The position numbers and the translations under genes were made by a program. This document shows positions 1 to 8,200 of a stretch of DNA of 13,340 nt, piece after piece (positions within the stretch are counted from its first letter, which is position 1; each line of letters starts with the position of its first letter). Source of the DNA: a bacterium (GTDB taxonomy: Bacteria; T1Sed10-126); contig PWOD01000018.1 in NCBI GenBank assembly GCA_003557545.1, forward strand, positions 1-13,340. Direction: 5' to 3'. Under the pieces are notes generated by a model. The model searched no databases and was not told where the DNA came from. It worked only from the letters and a program-made list of their open reading frames with translations.

Positions 1-1
1 A

Positions 2-3000
2 GCCGGCGCCCGGGTAGAAAACTTACAGTTAACTGATCTACAGCTGCGGGCCGATCAGCTGCTGGGAACTCTGGCCGGAGTCAATGCGGGTGAGATAGTT
101 AACCTGCAGGTAAGTCAGGCCGATCTGCGGGGTGGGCGGTATGCCGGTGGAGAGGATCGCTATATCGGGGGGATAGCCGGGGACAACAGCGGACTGATCA
201 AGCTCAGCAGTTTCACCGGTCAGCTGCGGGGAGAATACCGGGTGGGAGGAATCAGCGGAGGCAATTCCGGGACAATCACTAACAGCTACAGCCGGGGAGC
301 TATTGAAGCGCTTGCGGAGGCCGGCGGGTTAGTTGGCCGGCAGAGTGGTGGTGTAGTTGAGCAGAGCCTGGGGCTGGTTGAGTTAAAGGTTGATGCAGCA
401 GCCGGGGGTGCAGTTGGCAGCCGGGTGGGTGGAGTTGTCGAGGAGGTCTTCTGGGACGTGGAGCTGTCCGGTGAGTCGCAAAGTGCTGGTGGAGTGGGAT
501 TAACTACCCGGCAGCTGCGTGATTTAGCCACCTACAGTGGAGCCGGTTGGTCGATTGAAGCCAGCGCTATTGAGTATAATGATGGCTATCCATATCTGTC
601 GGGAGAGACAGCCCCGGTCTGGCAGATTTCGGTCTACCTGGAGTTAGAGATTATCGGTGAGGGTGTGGTGCTGATTAATGGTGAGACCTACGTCGAGCCG
701 CTGCAGGTTGATCCACAACAGCCACTGCTGGTTGAGGCGATCTCCGGCTCAGCCTGGGAGTTTGGCGGCTGGTCGGGTGATTTGACCGGTGCGGACAGCA
801 GCGTGGAGTTAACTGTTGAGCGGGACAAATTAATTACAGCTGAGTTTACCGGAATTACTCATCAGCTGGCGGCTGAGATTATCGGCAGTGGAGAACTGCT
901 GATTGATGGGACAGCTTATACCGATACGCTGGTGCTGCTTACCGGCAGCACGGTAGCGCTGGAGGTGGTGGCTGATCAGTATTACAGCTTCAGTCAGTGG
1001 GATGCTGATCTGGTTGGCAGTGATACGGCACTTGAGCTGCTGGTGGATGAGGATAAGTTGATCGTGGCTAAATTCAGCCGGGACAGCCATAGCCTGGAGA
1101 TTACTGTGGAGGGTCCGGGCCGGGTGGAGGTTAACGGTGAGACCTACGTCGGGCCGCTGCAGCTGGCGGCGGGTGAGACGCTGGGGCTGGCCGCCGAGCT
1201 GTTGAACCCGGTTTATAGGTTTGACGGCTGGTCGGGCGATATCGATAATCCGGCGAAGACCTTCAGTCTGCTGATTGAGCAGGACCTGCAGCTGACGGCA
1301 CCGTTTGTCCCAAACTTTGCCGGGGGCGAGGGAACACAGCTCTCTCCCTATGAGATTACAACCTGGGAGCATCTGCACAGCGTCCGGGGTTTCCCTCAAG
1401 CCCATTTCAAACTGACCGATGATCTGGACAGCACCAGCATTGGTTATCATCAGCTGGCCTCGGAGACCGCCAACGGTGGAGCCGGCTGGCTGCCAGTCGG
1501 TGACGAGGACGACCCCTTTGCCGGGCAGTTTGATGGAGCCGGCAGGACGATTGCCGGTCTGTATATCAACCGGCCGGACAGCGATTATATCGGACTGTTC
1601 GGGGTGAGCTCGGCTGGTTGTACTGTAGAGAATGTAGGGCTTACGGGGGTGGAGATAATAGGAGCAGAATATACTGGAGGTCTGTTAGGAAAAAATTCTG
1701 GAACCATAAAAAACTCTTATGTGACCGGTCAGATCTCCGGGACTGATCGTGTTGGTGGATTGGTTGGTTACAATTATTTGGGCAATTTAGTTACCAATTC
1801 CTACACCATAGTTGAGCTTGTTGGATTGAATGATGTGGGTGGATTGATTGGTTATAATCATCGAGGTAGGGTCGTGGAAAATAGTTATGCTACCGGGGAT
1901 ATCAGGGGAGAAAATAGGGTTGGCGGGTTGATTGGTAATAACTACCGCGGTGGACAGATAGCCAATTCTTATGCAACAGGAAATGTTGATGGACAAAATA
2001 GGGTGGGTGGGCTGATAGGATACAATCATCCCAATGTATCGGTTGTGAATTGTTATGCAGCCGGTGTGGTTACCGGGGTCAAGGAGGTTGGTGGTCTGGT
2101 CGGTGTTCTTGGTTCTGATGGAATAGTTGAGGATTCATATGCAACCGGTGAGGTGAGTGGTGAAACAACTGTAGGTGGACTGGTGGGCTTTAACTGGTTT
2201 GGAAAGGTGTTCGGTTCATCTGCTTCAGGAACAGTTCTTGGAGTTGATAATACCGGTGGTTTGGTGGGATGGAATCGTGAAGGTAAGGTGAGTTTTTCTT
2301 ATTCAGAAGCAAAAACTACCGGTGGTAATAGAGTCGGTGGTCTGGTTGGATTTAATGATTTGAAAGGATCGATAGATCATTCGTATGCAAGTATGGATGT
2401 CACAGGTAGTCAGGACGTCGGTGGGCTTGCCGGGCGGAATGAGGGGAAGATTTCAACTGCTTACTCACGGGGTTATGTTGATGGTAAAACGGGAGCGGGA
2501 GGTCTGGTGGGAGCAGGTTCCGGTCGGGTGACGGGAAGTTTTTGGAACATGGAAACTTCAGGTCTTGTTTTCAGCAAGGGAGGGGAGGGAAGAACCAGTT
2601 CGGAAATGCATAACATTCATACTTATCTTGATGAAAGGTGGAATATAGAACTTATTTCTGAAGATCATAATGATGGATATCCTTTTCTTGAGGGAAAGGC
2701 CGGTGAAAGTTTAAAAACCTGGTATATAGCTGATGAAGAACATGCCGGACTGATGGATGTGGCCGACCAGTTAGAGGAAGTTTTTTCATATCCTAATCCC
2801 TACAGGGCTGATATGAATAGCGTTATCTATTTTATTGTTCCACCAAATTATGGAGAATGGATAACTCTCAGTATTTATGAAATAAGTGGACGTCAGAGGT
2901 TTAAAAAAGATTATTTTGTTGGAATCGGCTCCGCGAGGCTGATAAGCTGGGAACCAGAGCTTGCTTCAGGAACCTATATTTACCTGATAAAAGGTGATGG

Positions 3001-3037
3001 ACAGTCAGTTTCCAGTACCTTTACCATTATCAGATAA
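2..3037 (+). CDS. Large GLUG / InlB-B-like repeat surface protein, C-terminal part (5' end outside the window)
   Basis: The frame is open from the first complete codon at bp 2, so the gene begins upstream; the GTG at 242 is only an internal codon. About 1011 residues are visible. They comprise a GLUG-type glycine-rich block (bp 2-600) closed by a cap module (FWDVE at 449, NDGYPYL at 578), then three InlB-B-like repeats (632-853, 854-1084, 1085-1312) with GWSGD or related cores. A second GLUG block follows, with a head (FAGGEGTQLSPY) and about eleven VGGLxGxN repeats (about 1661-2540), closed by the same cap type (FWNME at 2540, NDGYPFL at 2669). Last is a domain of about 82 residues starting YPNPY (2789) and ending GTYIYLIKG...STFTIIR, resembling FlgD-Ig or type IX secretion sorting domains. 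GLUG repeats are known in surface and adhesin-like proteins; a beta-helical adhesin is my inference. Base composition falls sharply near 1640. A weak terminator overlaps the stop codon. Confidence 0.85.
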   Translation, partial: AGARVENLQLTDLQLRADQLLGTLAGVNAGEIVNLQVSQADLRGGRYAGGEDRYIGGIAGDNSGLIKLSSFTGQLRGEYRVGGISGGNSGTITNSYSRGAIEALAEAGGLVGRQSGGVVEQSLGLVELKVDAAAGGAVGSRVGGVVEEVFWDVELSGESQSAGGVGLTTRQLRDLATYSGAGWSIEASAIEYNDGYPYLSGETAPVWQISVYLELEIIGEGVVLINGETYVEPLQVDPQQPLLVEAISGSAWEFGGWSGDLTGADSSVELTVERDKLITAEFTGITHQLAAEIIGSGELLIDGTAYTDTLVLLTGSTVALEVVADQYYSFSQWDADLVGSDTALELLVDEDKLIVAKFSRDSHSLEITVEGPGRVEVNGETYVGPLQLAAGETLGLAAELLNPVYRFDGWSGDIDNPAKTFSLLIEQDLQLTAPFVPNFAGGEGTQLSPYEITTWEHLHSVRGFPQAHFKLTDDLDSTSIGYHQLASETANGGAGWLPVGDEDDPFAGQFDGAGRTIAGLYINRPDSDYIGLFGVSSAGCTVENVGLTGVEIIGAEYTGGLLGKNSGTIKNSYVTGQISGTDRVGGLVGYNYLGNLVTNSYTIVELVGLNDVGGLIGYNHRGRVVENSYATGDIRGENRVGGLIGNNYRGGQIANSYATGNVDGQNRVGGLIGYNHPNVSVVNCYAAGVVTGVKEVGGLVGVLGSDGIVEDSYATGEVSGETTVGGLVGFNWFGKVFGSSASGTVLGVDNTGGLVGWNREGKVSFSYSEAKTTGGNRVGGLVGFNDLKGSIDHSYASMDVTGSQDVGGLAGRNEGKISTAYSRGYVDGKTGAGGLVGAGSGRVTGSFWNMETSGLVFSKGGEGRTSSEMHNIHTYLDERWNIELISEDHNDGYPFLEGKAGESLKTWYIADEEHAGLMDVADQLEEVFSYPNPYRADMNSVIYFIVPPNYGEWITLSIYEISGRQRFKKDYFVGIGSARLISWEPELASGTYIYLIKGDGQSVSSTFTIIR
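680..706 (+). repeat. Direct DNA repeat in InlB-B-like repeats, copy 1
   Basis: These 27 bases encode GETYVEPLQ in the first InlB-B-like repeat. They recur with one mismatch (A696 versus G1152) at 1136-1162 in the third repeat. The 456-bp offset equals 152 codons, or two repeat units. The middle repeat has diverged at this place (GTAYTDTLV), so repeats 1 and 3 are the closest pair here. Confidence 0.8.
1136..1162 (+). repeat. Direct DNA repeat in InlB-B-like repeats, copy 2
   Basis: This is the second copy of the 27-base repeat at 680-706, with a single mismatch, encoding GETYVGPLQ. The near-identity at DNA level indicates recent duplication or gene conversion within the surface-protein gene, or shared constraint on the protein motif. 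Confidence 0.8.
1661..2540 (+). repeat. Tandem array of about eleven GLUG repeats (coding)
   Basis: A protein-level tandem array lies inside the surface-protein gene, with a period of about 25-30 residues. Each unit carries a core such as GGLLGKN, GGLVGYN, GGLIGYN, GGLIGNN, GGLVGFN or GGLVGWN, often followed by a serine-tyrosine-alanine segment (NSYATG and similar). At DNA level the core recurs as variants of GGTGGATTGGTTGGTTA, for example near 1754 and 1838. Copies are diverged rather than identical. Confidence 0.75.
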
Positions 3038-3058
3038 TTAACCAGGATAATTATTTTT
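3034..3058 (+). terminator. Weak intrinsic terminator after the surface-protein gene
   Basis: ATAATTA (3034-3040) and TAATTAT (3048-3054) form a perfect 7-bp stem with a 7-base loop, followed by a run of T (3054-3058). The stem is entirely A/T and therefore weak. It includes the TAA stop codon at 3035-3037. Position and T-run fit a terminator; stability argues for a leaky one. Confidence 0.35.
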
Positions 3059-3117
3059 CTAAAAAAGTTAGCCGGGTATTTTGCAACTGAGTTTTCTTCT
3101 ATCAATCACAATCCGTT

Positions 3118-3139
3118 TCAAGCAACTATTATTGCTTGA
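3118..3139. repeat. Perfect 8-bp inverted repeat upstream of the GVQLG-repeat gene promoter
   Basis: TCAAGCAA (3118-3125) and TTGCTTGA (3132-3139) are perfect inverted repeats around a 6-base spacer, CTATTA. The element ends 18 bases upstream of the predicted -35 box at 3158. No T-run follows on either strand, so it does not look like a terminator. It could be an operator for a dimeric regulator, but only one copy is visible and this is inference. Confidence 0.4.
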
Positions 3140-3157
3140 TAAAAAACTCTTGGGGGG

Positions 3158-3185
3158 TTGACTGGAGGGCTGGTGATGGCATAAT
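3158..3185 (+). promoter_or_regulatory. Predicted sigma70-type promoter for the GVQLG-repeat protein
   Basis: The -35 box is TTGACT (3158-3163), followed by a 16-base spacer and a -10 box CATAAT (3180-3185), each one mismatch from consensus. Transcription would begin near 3192 and leave a short leader containing the GGAGGTG ribosome binding site at 3212-3218. Confidence 0.6.
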
Positions 3186-3224
3186 AGTGTTGTGATTAAC
3201 CAATAACATTTGGAGGTGTTGTAG

Positions 3225-3800
3225 ATGAAAAAGATTAGTTTGATCGCTCTTATTTTGTTTCTATTTAGTCTATCGGCAGGGGTGGTCCTGGCGGATAGTC
3301 CTGAAGCTACCGGTGAATCCTGGTTAGGAATTGCAATTTTCAATCCGATTCAATACCCTGACCAGTCTTTTTCTATCAGAGGAGTTCGCTTAAATGCTAT
3401 CTACGCAGTCAATCAAGATTTGATAGGGATTGATTATGGTGTTTTGTTTCCGTTCAATTATCTGCGGGGTGATTTAACCGGTGTACAGCTTGGTATTTAC
3501 AATGAAGTTGGTAATAAAGCCACCGGACTTCAGTGGGGTCTTGCAAACAACACAAAAGGTGATATGTCAGGTGTTCAACTTGGCCTGGCTAATTTTTCCG
3601 ATGGTTATCAGAAGGGGGTACAACTGGGTTTCTGGAATGAAGCCGATCATATTTCAGGGTTGCAGTTGGGTTTTATAAACAAGACCCGGTCTCTTTATGG
3701 AGTTCAGCTGGGACTTTTTAATATGAAACAGGAACTGGGGCCCGGGATTCCTAAATCTTTCCCCATGCGAGGGTTTCCGATAATCAACTGGACATTTTAA
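3225..3800 (+). CDS. Exported GVQLG-repeat protein (LA_2272-like surface repeat family)
   Basis: This is a 191-residue protein starting at ATG, six bases after a perfect GGAGGTG. Residues 1-23 form a signal peptide (MKK, hydrophobic core, cleavage after VLA|D). The mature part holds about six repeats of roughly 20 residues with cores GVQLGIYN, GLQWGLAN, GVQLGLAN, GVQLGFWN, GLQLGFIN and GVQLGLFN. The end is FPIINWTF, a terminus resembling those I recall for the family. The repeat style matches LA_2272-type surface repeat proteins described from Leptospira and other diderms; their biochemical role is not established. The gene has its own promoter (3158-3185) and is followed by a strong hairpin, so it is probably monocistronic. 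Localisation in the periplasm or outer membrane is inferred from the signal peptide and aromatic C-terminus. Confidence 0.85.
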   Translation: MKKISLIALILFLFSLSAGVVLADSPEATGESWLGIAIFNPIQYPDQSFSIRGVRLNAIYAVNQDLIGIDYGVLFPFNYLRGDLTGVQLGIYNEVGNKATGLQWGLANNTKGDMSGVQLGLANFSDGYQKGVQLGFWNEADHISGLQLGFINKTRSLYGVQLGLFNMKQELGPGIPKSFPMRGFPIINWTF

Positions 3801-3823
3801 TAATCAGTTGGATAATCTTTCTC

Positions 3824-3859
3824 CAGGCGCGAGACCCGGGTAATCGGGTCTCTCGCCTG
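3824..3859 (+). terminator. Strong GC-rich hairpin after the GVQLG-repeat gene
   Basis: The arms are CAGGCG-C-GAGACCCG (3824-3838) and CGGGTCTC-T-CGCCTG (3845-3859). They give 14 base pairs with one C/T mismatch around a 6-base loop. It lies 23 bases past the stop codon, as expected of a terminator. The bases that follow are TAAAAATC, so there is no U-run on the + strand, and none appears on the - strand either. It may be a terminator without U-run, a 3'-end stabilising hairpin, or an element upstream of the nuclease operon. Confidence 0.55.
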
Positions 3860-3867
3860 TAAAAATC

Positions 3868-3876
3868 TGCTATATT
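3868..3876 (+). promoter_or_regulatory. Candidate extended -10 promoter for the nuclease/ATPase operon
   Basis: TGCTATATT (3868-3876) matches an extended -10 box (TGnTATAAT) with one mismatch in the hexamer. No recognisable -35 box sits 16-18 bases upstream, where the right arm of the hairpin lies. Start of transcription near 3883 would leave about 70 bases of leader. Confidence 0.3.
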
Positions 3877-3952
3877 TTAATATCATGGTTAATTTTAACG
3901 ATCAGTACCTTCATATGACTCTTTCTGTGGAAAAAATCATTACAAGGGGTGG

Positions 3953-5254
3953 GTGGTTTATCTTTTGAATGATGATTTATCGTTAATTGTATGTGGTGAT
4001 TTACATCTTGGCCGCCATCCTTCCGGTATAGATTCCCGACATGACAAAATTGATTTTTCTCCCCGTAAAATCTGGCAAAAAATTGTTATGGAAGCCTGTG
4101 GTGAAGAGCTTGACGCAGTAGTTATTACCGGGGACCTTGTGGATCGAGAAAACTCGTTTTATGAGGCTTGGGGCCCCTTTGAAGAGGGTTTGAGAAAACT
4201 GAACCAGAGGGCGATTCCGGTTATTGTTGTGGCTGGCAATCATGATGCCCAACTGCTGGAGGGTTTTGTCGATTCGTTAAGTCTGGAGAATCTTCATTTA
4301 TTAGGGAAAAATGGTTGTTGGGAGCGATTTCCTCTGGAAAGAGAGGGGAAGGTGATTGCCTATTTTGACGGTTGGTCATATCCGTTTCGAGAAGTTCGGG
4401 AAAACCCTCTTGATGATTATGATTTTCCACTGGCAGAACCGCCGGTTTTTGCTGTTTTACATACCGAGTTAGATAAAGCGGGCAGCAGCTATGCTCCTGT
4501 ATATAGCAGTCAATTAAAACAGACAAACTGTTGCGCATGGTTTCTTGGACACATTCATAAACCACAGCTTCATAATCAAACTCCGTTGATTTTAAATCCA
4601 GGTTCTCCACAGCCTTTAAATCCTACGGAGGTCGGTTTGCATGGACCCTGGCGGGTGGATTTGAAAAACTCTGGTCGGATTGACTGTAAACAGCTATCCC
4701 TGTCTAATCTTCGTTATATCTCTGTTGAAATCGATGCCGGTCAGCTGAAATCTCTCCAGTCGGTGCCGGAGTTGTTAAAAAATAGGATTGCAAAAAAATT
4801 AGAGCGACCATTGACAGGTCTTGAATTGCTCTCATGTCGCGTTAAATTTACTGGAAGAACGGAGTTTTATCAGGACTTGAAAAACCAGTTAAAAAATATT
4901 CTGAGTAGCCTGGAATTAAAGATAGAAACTTTACCGGTCAATATTGAAAAAATTATCGATCAGACCCTTCCGCCTGTTGACCTGGAAAAACTTAAAGATA
5001 AGAGCGGCCCGGTGGGGATTTTAGCCGAGTTTATTTTGCAACTTGATGATCCACAATTTTCAGTTCCTGAGCAGCTGCTTGAAAAGATTCTTCTGATAAT
5101 GAACGACTCCTATGAAACCAGTACTTACAGGGTTTTGCAGGAGATCGAAAACAGTCCGCCTGTTCCGGTTACAGCCGACCTGGTTCGGGAAAAATTAAAA
5201 CAGCAGGGACTTGAGTTGCTGGAAACTTTACGTCAACAAAAGGAAATTGATTAA
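3953..5254 (+). CDS. SbcD/Mre11-type DNA repair metallophosphoesterase (YhaO-like)
   Basis: This 433-residue protein is a calcineurin-like phosphoesterase of the SbcD/Mre11/YhaO type. All metal motifs are visible: D16-x-H18 (GDLHLG), GDLVD (D61, D64), GNHD (N96-H97-D98), H170 in AVLHTE and GHIH (H200, H202). Residues from about 245 to 433 form the C-terminal cap and ATPase-binding part, which is less conserved. Family enzymes are Mn-dependent nucleases on double-strand ends and act with an SMC-like ATPase, which is the next gene here (one-base overlap, TAATG), so translation is probably coupled. I use the GTG at 3953, but AAGGGG (3944-3949) is only three bases from it. The in-frame TTG at 3965, four codons on, is spaced more normally and may be the true start. 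Its length fits SbcD/YhaO. The YhaO label rests on the partner's YhaN-like design. Confidence 0.9.
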   Translation: MVYLLNDDLSLIVCGDLHLGRHPSGIDSRHDKIDFSPRKIWQKIVMEACGEELDAVVITGDLVDRENSFYEAWGPFEEGLRKLNQRAIPVIVVAGNHDAQLLEGFVDSLSLENLHLLGKNGCWERFPLEREGKVIAYFDGWSYPFREVRENPLDDYDFPLAEPPVFAVLHTELDKAGSSYAPVYSSQLKQTNCCAWFLGHIHKPQLHNQTPLILNPGSPQPLNPTEVGLHGPWRVDLKNSGRIDCKQLSLSNLRYISVEIDAGQLKSLQSVPELLKNRIAKKLERPLTGLELLSCRVKFTGRTEFYQDLKNQLKNILSSLELKIETLPVNIEKIIDQTLPPVDLEKLKDKSGPVGILAEFILQLDDPQFSVPEQLLEKILLIMNDSYETSTYRVLQEIENSPPVPVTADLVREKLKQQGLELLETLRQQKEID

Positions 5255-8200
5255 TGGCAGATAAAAAGCTTTATCCGATTGTAGTTGTTCAGTCGATTGA
5301 GGTTAAAAAATCTCTTGGAATTGATCGCCCCGGGATTAAGCTGGATGGTCTGACTAACGGGGTTAACATAATTCATGGACCTAATGCAGCAGGTAAAACC
5401 ACTCTTGCCCGAACTTTTAATGCTCTTTTTTGGCCTGAAACAGTTCCGCCAGGCTCTATTTTAAGTGGACAATTTAAAATCGGTGGTGAGGGATGGGCGG
5501 TTAGCTTAGAGCATCATAATGCTGTTTATCAACGGGAGGGGAAAAGAGTACCCGCACCCGGATTTGCACCGGTAGAATTCAAAGATCGCTATAATTTAGC
5601 ACTTCATCAGTTACTTCAGACCGAAACTAAAAATAAAGATTTCGCCAGTTTGATAGTCCGGGAGCTGGCTGGTGGGTACGATATTTCAGAAGCAGTTGAA
5701 AAACTTCAGTTTAAAGAAAGAGTTTCTGGTTTTGGGAATAAAACTCAAGCTTTAAAACAGGCAGTGGCGAGTTATGGTGAAGCCAAAAATAGTGTGCTGA
5801 CTGTTGAAGAGGATGCCAGGAAATTGGAAAAGCTCAAACGCCAGCGAAGGGAGGCGGTTAATGCCCGGAATCAGCAGGAGATTTTGAAACAGCTTTTACA
5901 GTGGAAAAAAGCCCGGCAGAAGGTTGAAAAAAATCAGGGAAAATTGAAAAAATATCCAGATGTAATGGATAAACTGGTTGGAAACGAGCAGGAACAACTT
6001 GATAAATTGGATGAAAAAATTACTCGCCAGAATGAGCAACTGGAAAAAACTTCGATAGAAATATCACAACTTGAGGAAAAAATCGATAAAGTCATCTATC
6101 CGTTTGACGAAATCCGGTTAGATTATCTGCCTGTTCAGCAGTCGCGGGTCGAGCAGTTGGAAAAGTTAGAAGAAAGGCTGGATAAATTTGGTCTGGAGGA
6201 AGCCAGCTACCTTAAACAGATTGATTCCTATGAAAAAAAATTGGGCGTTCTGTCCAGCTTTGACAAACTTGGCAGGATAGACAGCTCTGTTTTGATAAAA
6301 ACCGCCAAACTGGCCAGTGAGTATGAGAAACTGCAGGCCGAGCTGAGTTCTCTTGAGAAGTTAAAGGAGTTGTTTGCATCCACTGGAAAAACTCTTAATA
6401 ATGAATTCCAGAGGGGTTGCCAGGCTCTGCAAAACTGGCTGTCCAATCCGCCCCAAAAAAGCTCCAAAATTTCAATTATTACTCATCTTAATCTGCTGCT
6501 GGTTGCCGGTTTGACAATATTATTGTCCTCTTTCTGGCATCCCGGGCTATTGCTTGGTTTGTTTTACCCGGTTGTTTATTATCTGTATTGTTTTTTGGGC
6601 AAATTTCGATCTTCAGCCGATCCCAGGATCATATTTCAGGCTGAATATGAAGCATTAGAATTGCCCTTTTCGCCAGCTGAATGGACAGATTGTGAAGTGC
6701 GCAATTTACTTCGTAGAATTTATGATGAAATTGCCAGACAGACTGTTCAAATTAAATTTAATGAGACCTGGAAAAATTATCAGGCTCGTTACCAGAATTT
6801 GCTTGAGCAGCAACAGATTTTCCAGCAACAACATCAACTGCTCATAGAAAAGTATGGTTTTCCGGCTGAAATCGATAGTCGTAATCTCCACTGGCAGTTA
6901 GAGAAGTTAACTAAATGGCAGGAGGCTCGGGCGAAGCTGGAAGGTATCCGTGAGATGATAAAAATATCGGCTCAGAAACGCGCAGAAATAATTAACGAAT
7001 TGAATTCACAGTTTGAACTATGGAGATTGGATAAGGCGGTTGATTTTAGTACTGCCCGCGGAAATATTCAAGTTATGGAAATAACTACGGAAAAATTCGA
7101 TCGGTTAACTGGACAGCTTCATCAGGCCTGGAAGGATCGGCGAAGAACTATCGCCCATCTGGCTGAAACCGTCAGGGAGCGGCACTCTATTTTTGAACGG
7201 TTTGAGTTGACCCCGGATAAACAGTCGGAGTTAGTGGAATTAATCGAACAGTATTCGGAGTATAAAAATCAGCGGGAAGAATTAAATCAGGCCCGGGGTA
7301 CTTTGCGCGCCGAAGAACAGCGGTTGGAGGAGCTGGAAGGGTTGGACAGCCAGTTGAAAGAGCAATCGGTTGAACGGTTAGAAAAACAACTTGAACAGTA
7401 CAGCAAAGCGGCAGAACAATTTGACGAGATAAATGAGCGTGTAATAAAAATAGAAAATGCTATTGAGGGAGTTAAATCTGGATATGAAATCGAACCCTCC
7501 CTGGCTCAATTGGAACGGGCCCGGTCCAGCCTTGTCAGCCAGTTGGACGAGGATTGGGATAAGCTGGTGGGGCATCAGTTGGCTGGCTACATAGAGAGAA
7601 TTAACAGTGTGCAACAGATGCCGCCAGTTTTTCAAACTGCTCGCTTGATTTTGCTGAAAATTAGTGGTCAGAGGTATAAACTGGTGTTGCATGAAGCAAC
7701 GGATGAGTTTGAGGTTGTTGACCGTAAAACCGAAAAACTTTTAACTCTTGATCAGCTGTCCAGTGGGACCAGGATTCAGCTTTTGCTGGCGGTCAGACTG
7801 GCTTTTGTTCAGCATGGGGAAAGTCATTTTAAGCTACCTCTGTATATGGATGAAACACTGGCTAATGCGGATGATTTAAGAGCTCGCTGGATAATTAGTT
7901 CGATCTTCAATCTGGTTGAGGATGGCAGACAACTGTTCTATTTTACAGCCCGGGGTGATGAGGTTGCAAAATGGCGGGCTATAGCTGACGAAAAAAAACA
8001 GCCGCTCAACATAATCGATTTAACCCGCAGCAGTTCGGCTGAGTTTACAGGTCGAGTAGAAATACCGGGAAAGGTGGACTTTGATATTGTCAAACCGTCC
8101 CTGCCACCGGTTGAGGGGTCTACCCACGCTGAGTATGGCAAGCAGCTTAAGCTGCCGCCGCTTGATCTGTTTGGGGAGCCGTCGGGGATCCATCTCTGGT

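Noticed and set aside
242-244. GTG as the start of the GLUG protein
   Set aside because: The frame is open to the left edge (codons from bp 2) and the upstream codons already encode GLUG-like sequence (GGIAGDNSG), so 242 is internal.
830-1450. 206-codon reading frame on the - strand
   Set aside because: It lies wholly opposite the InlB-B-like repeats, which read as clear domains; its translation has no recognisable features and no good ribosome site was noticed.
3068-3343. 91-codon reading frame on the - strand across the intergenic region
   Set aside because: It overlaps the promoter, ribosome site and signal-peptide codons of the GVQLG-repeat gene on the + strand and has no recognisable content.
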